From: Dendrolimus kikuchii
Taxonomy: Eukaryota; Arthropoda; Insecta; Lepidoptera; Lasiocampidae
Assembly (NCBI GenBank): GCA_019925095.2
Contig: CM034388.1
Span: forward strand, 1,426,001-1,490,000
Direction of reading: 5' to 3'
Length of the DNA: 64,000 bases
Shown: piece by piece, positions 1 through 12,096 of the stretch
Position numbering within the stretch: the first letter of the stretch is position 1
How the letters are laid out: every line of letters begins with the position of its first letter
Made by a program: the position numbers and the translations under genes
Notes under the pieces: generated by a model
What the model was told of the DNA's origin: nothing
Database searches by the model: none
What the model saw: only the letters and a program-made list of their open reading frames with translations

Positions 1-270
1 ATCTGAACATATACTGTGAAAGAGATGAAGATGATGTACGAGAGAAGAAGCCAGACGATGAATATCAATGAGTGTACGATGGTGCACAAAAGCGAACGAC
101 ACTTACAAGTAATTATTTTAAAATGCGGTTACATCGTTTGAGGTGTTATAACGTAGTTTTAATTGTATTAATTCAAGTACAAATCACATAGTTATCTTCG
201 TAAAACTGTCGTTTCTGTTTGCTTTCCCGTTGTAGATTAAAATAGTTATGAAGTTTTGTATGTACCTTAG

Positions 271-3200
271 ATTCGACATGGCCCTCCGAGATGCTGTTAA
301 TATGAATACTGTTGGTACAAGAAGAGTACTGGAGCTAATTGAAGGCATAAAAAATCTCGAGGTTAGTAAATCTATCGTTTATATTGTTACGAATTTGTGG
401 GAGATTTATAGGATTTGAATTCGAAAATGCCGTTGGAATTATCACAGTTTATTAGAAGTTCATACATATATAACTTCACGCCAGTTCCCTTGCGGGGTAG
501 GCACGAACAACAGAGCGCCATTCAGGCTTATTCTTACACACCTCACTTGCTTCTTTGACATTCATAGCTCTTGTCATTAGAAGTACACAGATAATTCATA
601 GTTTTTACAAGTAGAGCTGAATACAAGAAAACCAAACCGTAGGTTCGTTGTTATAAGATACTCACTCCGAAAGTGCACTAGGTAGGTAACGCCTCGTTTG
701 TAATCAGAATACGACTAGCACATTTCGCGACTGACCGACCTTCATCCATTTGTAAATTAGACATGGTCTCCTAGCAACATGCCGCCCACTGGTTCTTGAA
801 ATCGTTAATTGGTCAACTTAATAACTTCCAAGAATTCCCATGCCATACCAACAGAGGAAAGAAAGTTTTATGACATCTTACGGCGGCTTAAACAAAGAGA
901 TTAGCGCGAACAATAGATCACAAAAATTCAAAGGGGTAATAAGACACCTGCAAAGGATTAGTATCGGCTTGCAACAATATCTTGTAAAAGCTTTATACAG
1001 CATTTCCATAAAGTGAAAAGATCGAAAAAACATGAAGGTTAAGATTAAAGAATAAAGCATAATAATTTCAACTTAACAAATAAAAGCTTAAGAGATAGTT
1101 TTAGTGATACAGGAATTTTTGAGGAAATGCTTCTTTAGGGTTTTGTAGCCAAATGACAGTCGTTCTCCGACATTCGTTGCTTCTACAGAACTCTTTAGTA
1201 GGCTTATACGGAATTGCTCGATATTACTTTTAAACGTGACAAACTTTAATAGACATGAATGTATGTTTTTTCCAGGCATTTGTTCATGTGTCAACATCTT
1301 ACTGCCGTTGTGAGGTGAGTTTGCTGGAAGAGCGACTTTACCCCGCCAAACATAAACCGCAAAACATCATGCAATGTGCAAACTGGATGGATGATGATTT
1401 ACTCCAACACCTACAACCTAAGTGAGTGTAAATTTGAAATTTTTAAATTATGGTTATAATAATTTTTATGAGAGCTTATTTAGGCGCTTCCCTTGTGCTA
1501 TTTAAAATATAAATTCCTTTGAATATATATAGATTTTCAGTATAAATAATAACCTATGGTTTGTCATTGTGTTCTTTATTGAAAGTACAAATCACTAGGA
1601 TTTAATAAATACTTAGATATCTAATAGAAACTGTTATTTATTGACCTCTAATTATAAATAAGTTTGTGTATAGTTTTTACAATGCAAGACATTGACCCTG
1701 AAAAGCTTCCAAATTATCCATAACTAGATGTCTAGATGAAATTTCATAGAACATTTTTTTTGCTTATTATAGTGTGTTATTAAATACTTTTCAGACTCAT
1801 AGATCCCCAGCCGAATACGTATGCCTATACAAAATCCTTAACGGAAGATCTGGTGTCACAGTACGAGGGGAAGTTCCCTATAGTTATTGCACGGCCATCT
1901 ATTGGTAAGTAGTGAAAGTGTAAAAATATAGTTTTAAATGTAGATAGCGCTAAAACATTAAACATAAATATTTCTGACCGTCTCATAATACTATTTCAAA
2001 ATGTGTTTTTCAATAAGTATTAAAAGTGGATGTGGATGGAAATTGACAGGAAGGTCTGTTTTAAATTCTGCCACAAGATGGTAAATTTGCCAAAATGAAT
2101 AAATTAGATACGACAACAATACTCGGGAAAAAAATATTGTAAGTACGTTATCCTAGGAAAAAAAATTCTTAGTGACATATTTAAATAATCATTTTTACCT
2201 TAATAAATCTTATTGGGTAGACGCTATAGAGCAAATTCTGTTATCTCTGCGGAACTCTTTGATGTCCATGGACTGACGAGCATTTAACCGATAGTTTGAA
2301 TCAAACTTTTTAAAATTGTACTAAAATAAAAATTACTATATTTTTTACAGTAACTGCAGCTTACAAAGAACCAATGGCAGGATGGGTAGATAATTTAAAT
2401 GGACCCACAGGACTACTTGTTGGCGCTGGGAAAGGTGAGCTTACTTCCATATTTTATGTACTTTGTCATAGATTTTTATCTTTGCTTATAAGCAACCAGT
2501 CTATTGATAGTAAGGAGTTAACGGTAGTGTACACGGCATCGCTACAGTGCTATTGCGCCACTAGACTATGTAGAGTAAGTGACTTATCGTTGCCTATAGT
2601 ATCATTCTGTGATATTAAAGGAGCCGAAGCGTTGGCTACCTCGTTAATACCTATTATCACTCTAACAAAACCGCGGAAGGAAGTTCATTCCACAGCATAC
2701 ACACATATGATATGAAGGAGCAATATCGACGTACACTTCCAAGGTGCATATTATACGACCGACTTATCACTGTGTTCTCATGGTGTTCCAGGTGTAATTC
2801 GTACGATGCACTGCAATGAAGATTATCTCGCGGACGTGGTGCCCGTAGATATGGCTGTTAATGCTTGTATCATCCTTGCATACGTGACTGGAATAGATAG
2901 GCAAGTTAGATTTTTGTCATTTCCTTTATATTCTTGTAAAATTATTACAAAGCTATTAAATTTATCATTAATATAATATCTCTATACTAGATGGCGTTAA
3001 TTATATGGTATTTGTTTAATTTCTTACAGGCCTAAGGAAATCCGCTTCTGCAATATCACGCAGTCTGGTTTGAATCCTATTACTTGGGGTGAAGCTTTGG
3101 ACATAGGTAAGAAGAAAAACGCCTTCTTTGATGCGCTTTATAAGTCGATAATGGTGAAAACCAAGAAAGGAACAACGATCGCCTAGGGTCCTAAATATGC

Positions 3201-6200
3201 TATTAGAAGGAAATTATTTAATTATAATCTCTGTAGTACGTTATTTTATTTAGTAACCTAAACATAAACATAGATGAAAATATATTATTTTGTCATCGCA
3301 AAAGCGTACATACTTGACACACTGTAGGTACCATAATTGAAGAATGATTGAAAATTTTTGAAACATATTTTTTAAACTTAAATTAGTTACTAATTGAAAG
3401 TCTAAATTAGCTCTTATTCAATTTCGAAAATTTCATTAATTTCATGTCACCAACTGTGATTACAGTGTGTTACTGGTTAAGTTTTTTTTACTATCTTATA
3501 GTTAGTTTTAAGTATATAAGTGTTTCTATTACACTTATTATTTAATTAAAGTTTTCCCTACGACTACGCGGATCAATAACTAGTGAGTAGCTATATTTTA
3601 TTTTTATAAAAATTTCATTAGGAGTTTATATGTCGCGGGCGAACCAAGGGAAAAGCTAGTGTATATATTAAAAATCCATTACATGGTTTAGGAGGAGTAA
3701 GCGGATATACAGACAGACAGAAAGATATGGAAAGCGACTTTGTTTTATAGTATGTAAAGATTATACATTAAAATAATTAATTTTCATCCATTTAAGAAAC
3801 TTTTTGAGTTGATTTTTGCCAAATGTTTACTTGATTTTATGAAAAACTTACAGGTCGTTTCCACGTTCAGGAATTTCCATTCTCCGTGTGTTTATGGTAC
3901 CCTGGTGGTTCTCCGAAGAAGTCGAAGATCCAGCACCAGATCGCATCCTTCTTCACACATCTACTGCCAGCTTACTTCGTAGATCTACTTCTCTTCATGA
4001 TGGGGAAGAAGACTTTGTAAGTACTTTTTGAGAGTATGACATTTCTGTTTTAATGTTCCGTAGCGGGGGTGGTCTAATAATAGGGTATTTATTTATTATT
4101 TGAAATATAAAGTGATTGTGGTTATAAAAGAAAGTAACCACGAAGGCTTCTAGCTTATATTAAAAAAGTTTGAATCTGTTCATAATAAATAAATGCGACG
4201 TATAACTATATCCCACTCTCCGTTGCTATTTTGGTTAAACAATTTTTGAAGGTCATAGTACATATGAGTTAAAAATTAAGCCTTTAGGTTTGGTTTGAAA
4301 TATTTTCAATATATTTTCTTCAGCTTGGTGAAAATGCAGAAACGTATCAACTACGGTCTGGAAGTGTTACAGTACTACACAACAAAGGAGTGGCATTTTC
4401 AGAACAACAACTACTTAGCACTTCGGAAAAAGATTTCTGAGGAGGACGATGAAGTGTTTTATACCGATATTGAGGTAAGTTTGTTATTATCTAAGAATAA
4501 AAATTAATACAAATACACAGAATTCCAAAGCTTAGTAAGTGTTACAAGATGTCCACCACAGTAGTCATGAGAACCACAGTATATATTCATATCACACAGA
4601 CAATCGTCATAGATAATATTTTTAGTCGATTTATAATGAAATTACCATTTTCTATCAGTTAATTAATTTTATAAGCCCACTAAATCATCGTCTAGATAAT
4701 TTAGTGCATCAGTAACTAATTATTATAATTGTTTTGTGATCCTGGCAACACTATGATGTAATAATTGCTATTATTAGCAATAATGCAATGTTATTGTTCT
4801 GTAGGGTAGTATTTTCGTGTAAAAGGCGTAGCGGCGTGTAGACGGTGTTTATTGCTTACTGTGCTGTGTGAATAGTCATATCAAAGGCTGAACAATAATA
4901 AAAGGAAAACCCTGCCCAAATAGTTAATATTTGGTATATTTGGTACTATCTTAGCCGAATCTCTGCAAGGCTGTTACACAAGTTACATTTATGTTATGAC
5001 TATACAACCGACTACTCTGGGGCCGATTCCAGACTCAGTAAATAACAGAAAGTTCATTTTGCCATAGAATAAGTTTCATTGCTACTTTTTACTAGGTAAT
5101 TCCTAGTATTTTCTTATATGGTATTAATGGAAAATTTTGTCTTTTTTTCAGGTAATCGACTGGAGCGAGTACATCCGTAATTATATTAAAGGAGCTCGTG
5201 AATTTTGCTGCAAAGAGGACCCGAACAATCTTCCACAGGCTAGAAGGCTGCACAAACAGTGAGTTGTTCCTCTGTCAATTTGTTTTAAGCATTAAAGTAG
5301 ATAGAATGATACATGAATTATAAAATACCATGAACAAAATAAGAAATGAAGATATCTGCAAGAGAGTCAAGGTTAGCGAAATAGCTCGCAAAATAAGCAA
5401 GCTGTAGTGGCAGTGGGCCGCTCACATTTATCGCAGGAATGATTGTCGATGGAGCAGACAAGTCCTGGATCAAAAAACGCGATGCAGGAGCCCCCAAGCC
5501 CGATGGACTGACAATTTGCGTAGGGTCGCCGGTAGGGGCTAGATGAGAACAGCGGAGGAGCGGGATAGGTGGTGGAAACTTTGAGAGGCCTACATTCAGC
5601 CGTGGACAACGACGACGATGGAAGTAGAAAACTAGCATGGACAATCGTTTAATAATGGCTGGTTCTTATATCTTACTATCCAGTAATTTCTTACTTAATT
5701 TTACTCACAGCCATTGCTAGAATGTTGAGTTGATTTATCGATGAATTATTGTATGGAGTTTATGTCAAATTTTACTACTGGTTAAAATTTGACGATTAAG
5801 ACAAATGAATATTGGACAATAAGATAATATGTACAAACCATAAAACATAAGAGAGGTGGTGGAAACTTGAAGAGTGATCTTTTGCTACCAAGCAAAATTT
5901 TGATATTGTTGCTTGAGAAGGCACATTTTAAAGTCTATACCTACTTGTAAACTAATATTCTCCCATATCAGAATATAAATACTGCCATCTAGTAGTAAGT
6001 GTATAAACTTTTAAAAATATAAATGAACTCAATAACATGCATTTGTCATTTACATGATTTACTATTTACCGCTAGATGGCAGTATTTTAAATTATGTACG
6101 TAAATCCATGGTATTAAATATTTTTATTTTTTCTTTATTACAGATTATATTATTTGGATCGTATCTTGCAAATCTTCGTTGCAGTACTCTTCGGTTATTT

Positions 6201-6243
6201 AATATTCTATTACACTAAAGCTTTATTCCAACCAATTAATTAA
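271..6243 (+). CDS. Fatty acyl-CoA reductase gene 1 (3' part, 10 coding exons)
   Basis: Known family role: NADPH-dependent reduction of fatty acyl-CoA to fatty alcohol at ER/peroxisome membranes. Coding exons read as 271-361, 1276-1421, 1795-1904, 2351-2434, 2792-2900, 3030-3106, 3854-4016, 4324-4474, 5152-5258 and 6144-6243 (TAA), giving about 378 residues. The first exon completes an Arg codon before FDMALRDAVNMNT, so the start codon and the TGxxGFLG nucleotide-binding exon lie off the left edge. Visible landmarks are VHVSTSYCRCE, the YxxxK active-site motif in NTYAYTKSL, RPSIVTAAYKEP, and the C-terminal Sterile-type domain with LWYPGGS and QYYTTKEW. A hydrophobic segment (ILQIFVAVLFGYLIFYY) close to the stop suits membrane anchoring. 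All phases join without stops. Exon sizes match gene 2, except that 4324-4474 plus 5152-5258 are one exon there. The family call is firm; the individual orthologue is not known. Confidence 0.93.
460..575 (-). mobile_element. Family B (RTE-like LINE) 3' end, 116 bp, in FAR gene 1 intron
   Basis: On the minus strand it carries the last codons of the LINE ORF and its 3' end. It is flanked by the 9-bp direct repeat ATTAGAAGT (451-459 and 576-584), the expected target-site duplication. The interrupted host sequence (around 423-459) recurs near 62898-62935, so the LINE inserted into an older repeat. Confidence 0.85.
2901..3029 (+). other. GC-AG intron in FAR gene 1
   Basis: The exon ends GATAG and the intron begins GCAAGT, then closes at TTCTTACAG. 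The reading frame (GIDR-PKEIRF) is kept only with this GC donor. The equivalent junction in gene 2 uses a normal GTAAGT donor after GATAA. Exon lengths on both sides (109 and 77 nt) equal those of gene 2, which supports the non-canonical donor. Confidence 0.88.
5333..5618 (+). pseudogene. Degenerate LINE reverse transcriptase C-terminus
   Basis: Frame +1 from about 5337 reads as the familiar post-RT region of RTE-type LINEs: WQWAAHIYRRND, RCRSPQARWTDNL, RRVAGRG, MRTAEERDRWW, EAYIQPWT. At least three in-frame stops interrupt it, so it is dead. It lies in the last intron of FAR gene 1 (5259-6143). Minus-strand ORFs here are shadows. Confidence 0.7.
5979..6085. repeat. Short inverted-repeat element in the last FAR gene 1 intron
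   Basis: The 20-base arm at 5979-5998 (ATACTGCCATCTAGTAGTAA) pairs with 6066-6085 at 18 of 20 positions, leaving a loop of 67 bases. It resembles a small MITE, but no target duplication was identified. Confidence 0.5.
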
Positions 6244-6927
6244 TTTTGATTATAATATTTAGTTTTAAAATAATTAAATGCATGTTATGTTGTTAAGGAA
6301 AATTAATAATTAAATAATTAGAATATTTTGTTTTCTTTTTATAAATGCCTCAAAAGATTGGTACGTAAATCGTAACGTGCAACAATAATACAAGGAAAAA
6401 ATAATATTATTAGAAGGTAACTTATAGAAAGCTTCTTATATTATTGAAATAGATGGCGTTATACGTCGTTTTGACTTAGTTTTGACATATCGTTTTTACC
6501 TATTAATCCCTTAAGACGTATAAGGAGATTACTGAGCCTAGGCCGCAGTCTTCTATGGATAAGGTGTTAGATGACTAGTTACACACTTAACCAGCCCTCA
6601 GATCATCTAGAGTCGATTGGGCGTATTGAGACCACTTGTAAAAGAGGCTCATGGCCTCAGTAAATTAAATCAAATTACTTTATTAATGAAAAAGTCGTGC
6701 AATAAGTACACAAACTCTTACATCGAAGGCTCCGATAGTGAATCTGCCGCCTCGGCGACGAGCTGCGCAGGCGCAGGTGGCGCGGATTCTGGCGACATCA
6801 CTTAATAGCCACTCAAGCCTAACAAGATGGTCTGGATACGATTGGTTTTAATAATAATAAATATAAAATACATTAGCAAATTCAAATTTAAAAGTTTTTA
6901 TTCAAAATAATTTCCGCTGGAGAACAC
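6244..6927. other. Post-FAR 1 intergenic stretch
   Basis: No canonical AATAAA directly follows the FAR 1 stop; ATTAAA variants occur at 6273-6278 and 6309-6314. A GC-rich patch at about 6725-6800 encodes a short Ser/Ala/Gly/Asp-rich run but has no recognisable gene context. Nothing else was recognised. Confidence 0.4.
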
Positions 6928-7250
6928 TTTTTTTATTTTTTTTATTGCAGGAATTCAGCAGACAGGCAGACGGCCCACTTGATGGAAAGCGGTTACCATC
7001 GCCTATAGACATTTGCAACACCAAAGGTGCTACAAATGCGCTGCTGCTCTCTTAAGGGAGACTGGAACCTGGTCACTAATGCCGGAACACAACTCAAGGT
7101 TGTTATGGCGACATACTTTAGACCAGGGGTAGTAGCCATCCAGTCGGGCAAATGGCCTACCACCTGGCTGTGGGTTGTTTGGTCGCCTCTTACGACAGGC
7201 CGCCCGGCCGCAGGAAATTGTATTCTTTCTCCGTTCCTGCACGGATAACA
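6928..7250 (-). mobile_element. Family A retroposon, near full length
   Basis: Reference description of family A. Read 5' to 3' the unit is about 310 bp, starts TCCGTGCAGGAACGGAG, carries GGCGGCCTGTCGTAAGAGG near its start, and ends CTGCTGAACTCCTGCAAT followed by an A-rich tail. Here the tail is the T-rich tract at the left. The poly(A) tail and target duplications at other copies indicate copying through RNA. It could be a SINE or the 3' end of a longer LINE; no clear pol III A/B boxes were seen. Open frames inside its copies recur in many places and are not genes. Confidence 0.8.
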
Positions 7251-7554
7251 GTTATCGAACCATTATAAACGTGTCATGTCGGCTGTTCTTCGGTAAAAAT
7301 CGTCGAAATATAAAGAAAAGGCTTTGCCTTTTTTTTAAATTCCGCTAAACAGCCTTGGTTAACCATGCAAATGATTGCTTGTATGAAACTTAGCATTATT
7401 AGATTCGTATTTTTTTTTGTGGATTTTCGACTTTGATCAAGGTTACAATTTAAATAATTGAGATAAATGCGTTTTGTTTATAATTCACTGACCTTGACTA
7501 CAGATAGGACAGAATATTCCCTGAGTTAGGTTCCGTTTACCGCGGGGGGCCTTT

Positions 7555-7905
7555 AGCTTGCTAGGAGAGCAAAGAACCTTCTACCCCCGCACAACGAAGT
7601 GGGGTGTGTTGTCCCAGGGCACACTCCAGGCACTTTATTGCGCTGGATCGACTGGGCGTAACTATGTTCTAAATCTCAGCCTTTCCAACACAATCAAAAG
7701 CGCAGGGTCGACAGGGAGGAGGGGGTTTTTAGTGGGTATTGGGGTTGCTTGCTCGTGCAGCAACACTCGGAGTCTTCCACACTATTCTGTGACGTCGATC
7801 GCGGACGGAGCACTGCCAAGAGCATACTATTGCTGCAGTGTTATCGCCCCCCCCAGTTTGTGCGTAAATCAGTTAAGCATTTTCCCTTGCCTCGAAAAAA
7901 AAAAA
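7555..7905 (+). repeat. Family G repeat, copy 1
   Basis: This GC-rich segment ends in an A-run and recurs at 55099-55378 with the same word order (GGCGTAACTATGTTC, AAAGCGCAGGGTCGACAGGG, GATCGCGGACGGAGCACTGC). The A-run suggests a retroposon 3' end. The family is not identified. Confidence 0.65.
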
Positions 7906-8026
7906 GAATACAAAAAAATCTCTCCAAAGACTTTTTATTTAATGTTACTTGACGTCAAAGCATTTATTTATTTTATTATTTATTCAAAATTTCCAGATTT
8001 AAAAAATATTATTATTTAATTATACT

Positions 8027-8246
8027 TTATTCCGACAAATCTACATCTAAATATTCTATCTCGCTAATTGCTTTTATATCCATGTCTTGGTTAGAGCTGG
8101 CCGCAGGATCATCTTCGTCGGACGCGGATTCAGAAGTACTGCTTTTGTCATCCTCAAACTTTACCACTAATCACTCGCAGAGTAAGTTGGCACCAATTTT
8201 TCCGATATTTTTTAGTGATATCTCGAAATTCACGCTCAGCTGCATC
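8027..8246 (-). pseudogene. Candidate decayed terminal exon, acidic C-terminus
   Basis: On the minus strand an acceptor-like CATTATAG precedes 8246, followed by a readable frame (DAAEREFRDITKKYRKNWCQ). After a one-base frame shift a Ser/Asp/Glu-rich run follows (EDDKSSTSESASDEDDPAAS) and ends in a TAA at 8027-8029. Two frames that both look coding, joined by a shift, suggest a broken exon of a gene or transposon protein. No function is assigned. Confidence 0.3.
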
Positions 8247-8380
8247 CTATAATGATGGAAAATCAATTTGAATCTAAATAGAACATAATTCGACTAAATT
8301 TATTCAAACCATATCCACACATTTATGTTAATCGATCCCATATTGTGATAACATTCTCGCAGGTGCAGCCATTTCTTTAT

Positions 8381-9460
8381 AAAGTAATATACTTGATAAA
8401 ACAACGTTTTAACGGTTTTAAGCGCGGTAATTTTATTTGATTTTGGTTTTTCCGACGTTTCGGTACCACGTAAACACAGAGTACCGGCGTGAAACGGCTA
8501 GCCCTGAGCTAATCTGTTTCGAATGATAAGTGAAAGAAGAAAGAAAGAAAAAACGTTTAGTCATCACATAGCGAGACACATGGCGATGAATTGTACGATG
8601 ATATATACCAAAAAAAGTCTCGCGGTGGCACCAAATAGGTGCTGTTCAGTATGTGCCGGGTAACAGGTGCCTGACTCTGGTTTTCAACTGCACCCTACGA
8701 CGGACAGATGTTGCACTGTTATTTATATACACATAGATACATACATAACTTCACGCCAGTTCCCTTGCGGGGTAGGCACGAACAACAGAGCGCCATTCAG
8801 GCTTATTCTTACACACCTCACTTGCTTCTTTGACATTCATAACTCTTGTCATGCACGCTCGACGTTTCGGCCACTTTTCAGTGGCCGTGATCAAGGAAGA
8901 CAAAGATGTCAAGTGTCAACGAGTATTGTTAAAGTTTTTTTTAGCCTACCGCCAACTTGTTAATTTTAATTTTGTTTATGGTTATTATTTACTCTATGGG
9001 AGCCTAATCTAATTTACTACCGCTTCGCAACATGTTATGGCTTGAAGAGAAGAAGCGGCGCAAGAAACTCTTCAGCAAACATGCCTAACTCTAATAATTT
9101 TACATAATATTAAAATGGGTGGAAGGAAAAATAAAAGTAATTATCAGTCAAGTTGGTTTGTGTTCCGTTGTACGCAGAAAGAGCTCACAGTGTCTTGAGG
9201 TCTGGCAGCTCGTTTTTACTGGGTTTGGGTCTTAATAGTTTTGATGATTGGATCCCAAACAGGTGGTACTTGCCAACCATCTTTTCTATTGAAATTTGGG
9301 TGTTTTTTTATTTCAGTAGCCTCACGCATCATTCTAGGTATGAAACGATTCTCTTTCGCGAGGATTTGTGGGTTATCGAATCTGATGTAATGGTTGGGTT
9401 TATCCAGCGTGTGTTCATATTATGTATACAAGTCGCGAAAACTTAAGAAAATATTAAGTA
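8381..9460 (-). mobile_element. Composite Penelope-like element (family C) copy 1
   Basis: On the minus strand it contains the end of a GIY-YIG-type ORF (about 9280-9416, 5'-truncated), the 3' non-coding region with a hairpin, an embedded family B fragment, and a 270-bp tail. The same order recurs on the + strand at 17915-19185. The right boundary has the element's terminal sequence AAGTCGCGAAAACTTAAG. Confidence 0.7.
8737..8862 (-). mobile_element. Family B fragment embedded in family C copy 1
   Basis: It is the LINE 3' end with its CATA-type tail. It is joined directly to the Penelope hairpin sequence (CGACGTTTCGGCC) instead of being flanked by a target duplication. A comparable fragment sits at the same place in the composite at 18759-18890. 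Confidence 0.75.
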
Positions 9461-9904
9461 ATATACTATTATATACCGACAAAGTATTGCGCACACCTGC
9501 CGGTCGAAAAGCACAGTTTTGCTTACCTGGATTTAGACTGAAAGAAAGAATACGTACGCGGTGTAACGTGGCGGAAATTCCGCTGATATGTCATAGGTTA
9601 TTTAAGAAACATTACAGGCGTATTTAACCGAACTTTCCGCGCAGAACGTTGCACAGGTGTGTCATTAGACTTAGATTCAGTCGATCGCAGGTAGCGGTCT
9701 GTGGAAGCGGAGAGAGGCGTTATGGGCAAACCTTCTATGCGCCACTTTTGAAGACAAACATTACGCAAAACCCACCAATGTCCCTGAATGATCTGCTGTA
9801 CGCAATTCATTATCATACAACCACGAAATTCAACTATCATTAAACATTGCAAATAGATACCGAGGTACAGTATCAACAGACGTGTAATAGACTAGGATAT
9901 GTCC

Positions 9905-10115
9905 ATGACTTCGGCCTCGCTTGATGTGAAATTCCCGCGGGATTCTCGGTACAGAAAATACCAAGGCATTTAAAACGAATTTAAACTGTCGTTATAGTGA
10001 AAACACTGTCGGAATAAGCTAAATTTTATGCACCCGAACAACTACAAACTGCTCCCGGGAAAATTCTCGCGTGATTCCCGGGATAAAATATATCACACAA
10101 TTTATTACATAACAT
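9905..10115. repeat. Probable Helitron-like remnant
   Basis: Phrases such as GATGTGAAATTCCCGCGGG and TTCCCGGGATAAAATAT recur in the better preserved Helitron-like copy at 10941-11440. No ends can be defined. Confidence 0.3.
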
Positions 10116-10395
10116 CGATCAATTAAAAAACCGCCTTTTTTGCTAGCTGCTATGCTATGCTAGCTGAAGACGATTAAAGTTTTTCTAGACTTTCTGTCTC
10201 TATGGACTTTAATGACGAGTCTGATAGCGGTTTCTGTTGGGCTAACAGTTATTCTCAAAAAAAAACTTCGTTTAAAAAAACCGACTTCAAAAACTAAAAA
10301 GTATAAAATAACTTATTTCTAAAGCTATTTTTAATTATAATATCTTATTCTTAATATATATTATCTAAAACATCTTAAAGTCTGAGTCTGGTCTT

Positions 10396-10540
10396 TTTTT
10401 TATGGCAGGAGATCAGCAGACAGGCAGACGGCCCACTTGATGGAAAGCGGTTACCATCGCCTATGGACATTTGCAACACCAAAGTTGCTACAAATGCGCT
10501 ACTGCTCTCTTAAGGGAGACTGGAACCTGGTCACTAGACG
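10396..10540 (-). mobile_element. Family A, truncated copy
   Basis: It runs from the T-tract through the GGGAGACTGGAACCTGGTCAC word and then stops, so about half the unit (its 5' side) is missing. It lies between Helitron-like debris and a family B insertion. Confidence 0.75.
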
Positions 10541-10720
10541 CAAAATCAACGTCTGGTATTTACGTTTTTTCCTTTATAATTTGCATTATATATTGTTTAT
10601 TCAAATCACGCTTTAATGAATAACGTCATCAAATACATAACTAAAATTAAACCTTGATAAATACCGTCTAAATTCTTGTCTAGATAATCAATAAATACTT
10701 AATAACAGGTATTATTATTA

Positions 10721-10924
10721 GTCGTGGAAGGCCACGACACACCTTCCATGATCAAATTGATCGTGTACTAGCAGAAGGTGATATCAGGAGCCTTAAGAAC
10801 AGATGAGCGTGCATGACAAGAGTTATGAATGTCAAAGAAGCGAGTGAGGTGTGTAAGAACATGCCTGAATGGCGCTCTGTTGTTCGTGCCTACCCCGCAA
10901 GGGAACTGATGTGAAGTTATGTAT
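10721..10924 (+). mobile_element. Family B 3' end, 204 bp, with target duplication
   Basis: It begins at the codons for GRPRHTFHDQID and runs to the LINE 3' end with a (TATG)-type tail. It is flanked by GTATTATTATTA at 10709-10720 and 10925-10936. A stop replaces a codon in the Arg-rich segment (AACAGATGAGCG), so this copy is not open. Confidence 0.82.
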
Positions 10925-10940
10925 GTATTATTATTAAGTA

Positions 10941-11440
10941 ACTAGTGCCCGCGACTTCATCCACGCTTGACTTGAAATTTTCGCGGAATTCCCGGGATAA
11001 AAATAACTACACTTTTTATTACATTACATTTGCTATCGATCAGTAATAAAACAACATTCCATTTTTTTTTTCATTTGGCCGTTTTAAATCATTCCCAGGA
11101 AAATTCCCGCGGGATTCCCACGATAAAAAGTGGCGCAGATTTTAAGTCTAACATTTAGCTGTCGATCAGCGAAAACCGCATCCAAATCGGCCCAGTAGTT
11201 TTTACGTGAATCCCGAACAAACCGACAAACAGACAAGAAATCTCAAAAAAGTTCATCTTGTTCTCCATCGTTTGTATAGTCTAGATGGATCTTTATAAAT
11301 TATAGCCTGTGTTATTCTGATGTGTAAGCTATATTATTGTAAAGTTTCATCAAAATCCGTTCAGTAGTTTTTGCGTGAATGAGTAACAAACATACATTCA
11401 TACATCCTTACAAACTTTCGCGTTTATAATATTAGTAGGA
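10941..11440 (-). mobile_element. Helitron-like non-autonomous element
   Basis: The left end reads ACTAGTGCCCGCGACTTCA and the right end reads TTATAATATTAGTAGGA. Reversed, this is the common lepidopteran layout: a 5' TACTAATATTATAAA head and a 3' GCGGGCACTAGT end with the CTAG-type terminus of Helitrons. It carries no Rep/helicase ORF. It abuts the target duplication of the preceding LINE. Confidence 0.6.
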
Positions 11441-11885
11441 TTCCAGTTGTTTTTTCATGGCTTGTTTAAAATTTTATATTTATTATACATAAATACTTTT
11501 TTGCATGTCATTTTCAAATACCTCTATGTTTCTTTTTGTGTTTGCAACGTTTGGCACCCATTACGTTGTACATGGTGTAATGACTACATTAATCACTTTA
11601 CTTTTTTCTGTTATTGTAATATGTTTATCATTACTAGTGGTCGCCCAGTGGTCGAAATTCGACCATCATTAATTTGAATTATAAGTTTTAACATTATTAA
11701 GTTTCTCTTGTCAAAGACTATACTTCTATAATCACAGATTTCGCCAAGGCTACACTGTTAATTTGACTTTAACAATAAACAAAAGAGTATGTATGCGTGA
11801 GTGTGTCATTATTTGTACATAATTAAAAAAAACAGTATTCTGCACTCCTCTATATTAATACCAAATAAAAAAAAAATACCTCTAT
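11441..11885. other. Unassigned AT-rich stretch
   Basis: No gene, repeat boundary or RNA was recognised here; short ORFs in it have no splice or domain support. Confidence 0.4.
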
Positions 11886-12096
11886 ACAACCCACAGCCAG
11901 GTGGTAGGGCATTTGCCCGACTGGATGGCTACCACCCCTGGTCTAAAGTATGTCGCCATAACAACCTTGAGTTGTGTTCCGGAATTAGTGACCAGGTTCC
12001 AGTCTCCTTTAAGAGAGCAAATGTTCATAGGCGATGGTAACCGCTTTCCATCAAGTGGGCCGTCTGCCTGTCTGCTGAACTCCTGCAATAAAATAT
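11886..12096 (+). mobile_element. Family A, 5'-truncated copy
   Basis: It starts inside the unit at CAACCCACAGCCAGGTGG and ends at CTCCTGCAATAAAA. The tail has grown into a (TA)n microsatellite at about 12092-12108. Confidence 0.78.

Noticed and set aside
1..270. Upstream FAR gene 1 exons with the nucleotide-binding motif
   Set aside because: No TGxxGFLG-coding text or matching exon was found in any + strand frame; the exons must lie left of the window.
2374..2715. 113-codon + strand ORF
   Set aside because: Its first part is the FAR gene 1 exon 2351-2434; the rest is read-through into the intron after a normal GTGAGC donor.
7558..8019. 153-codon ORF
   Set aside because: It covers the family G repeat and its A-run; the other copy at 55099-55378 does not keep the frame.
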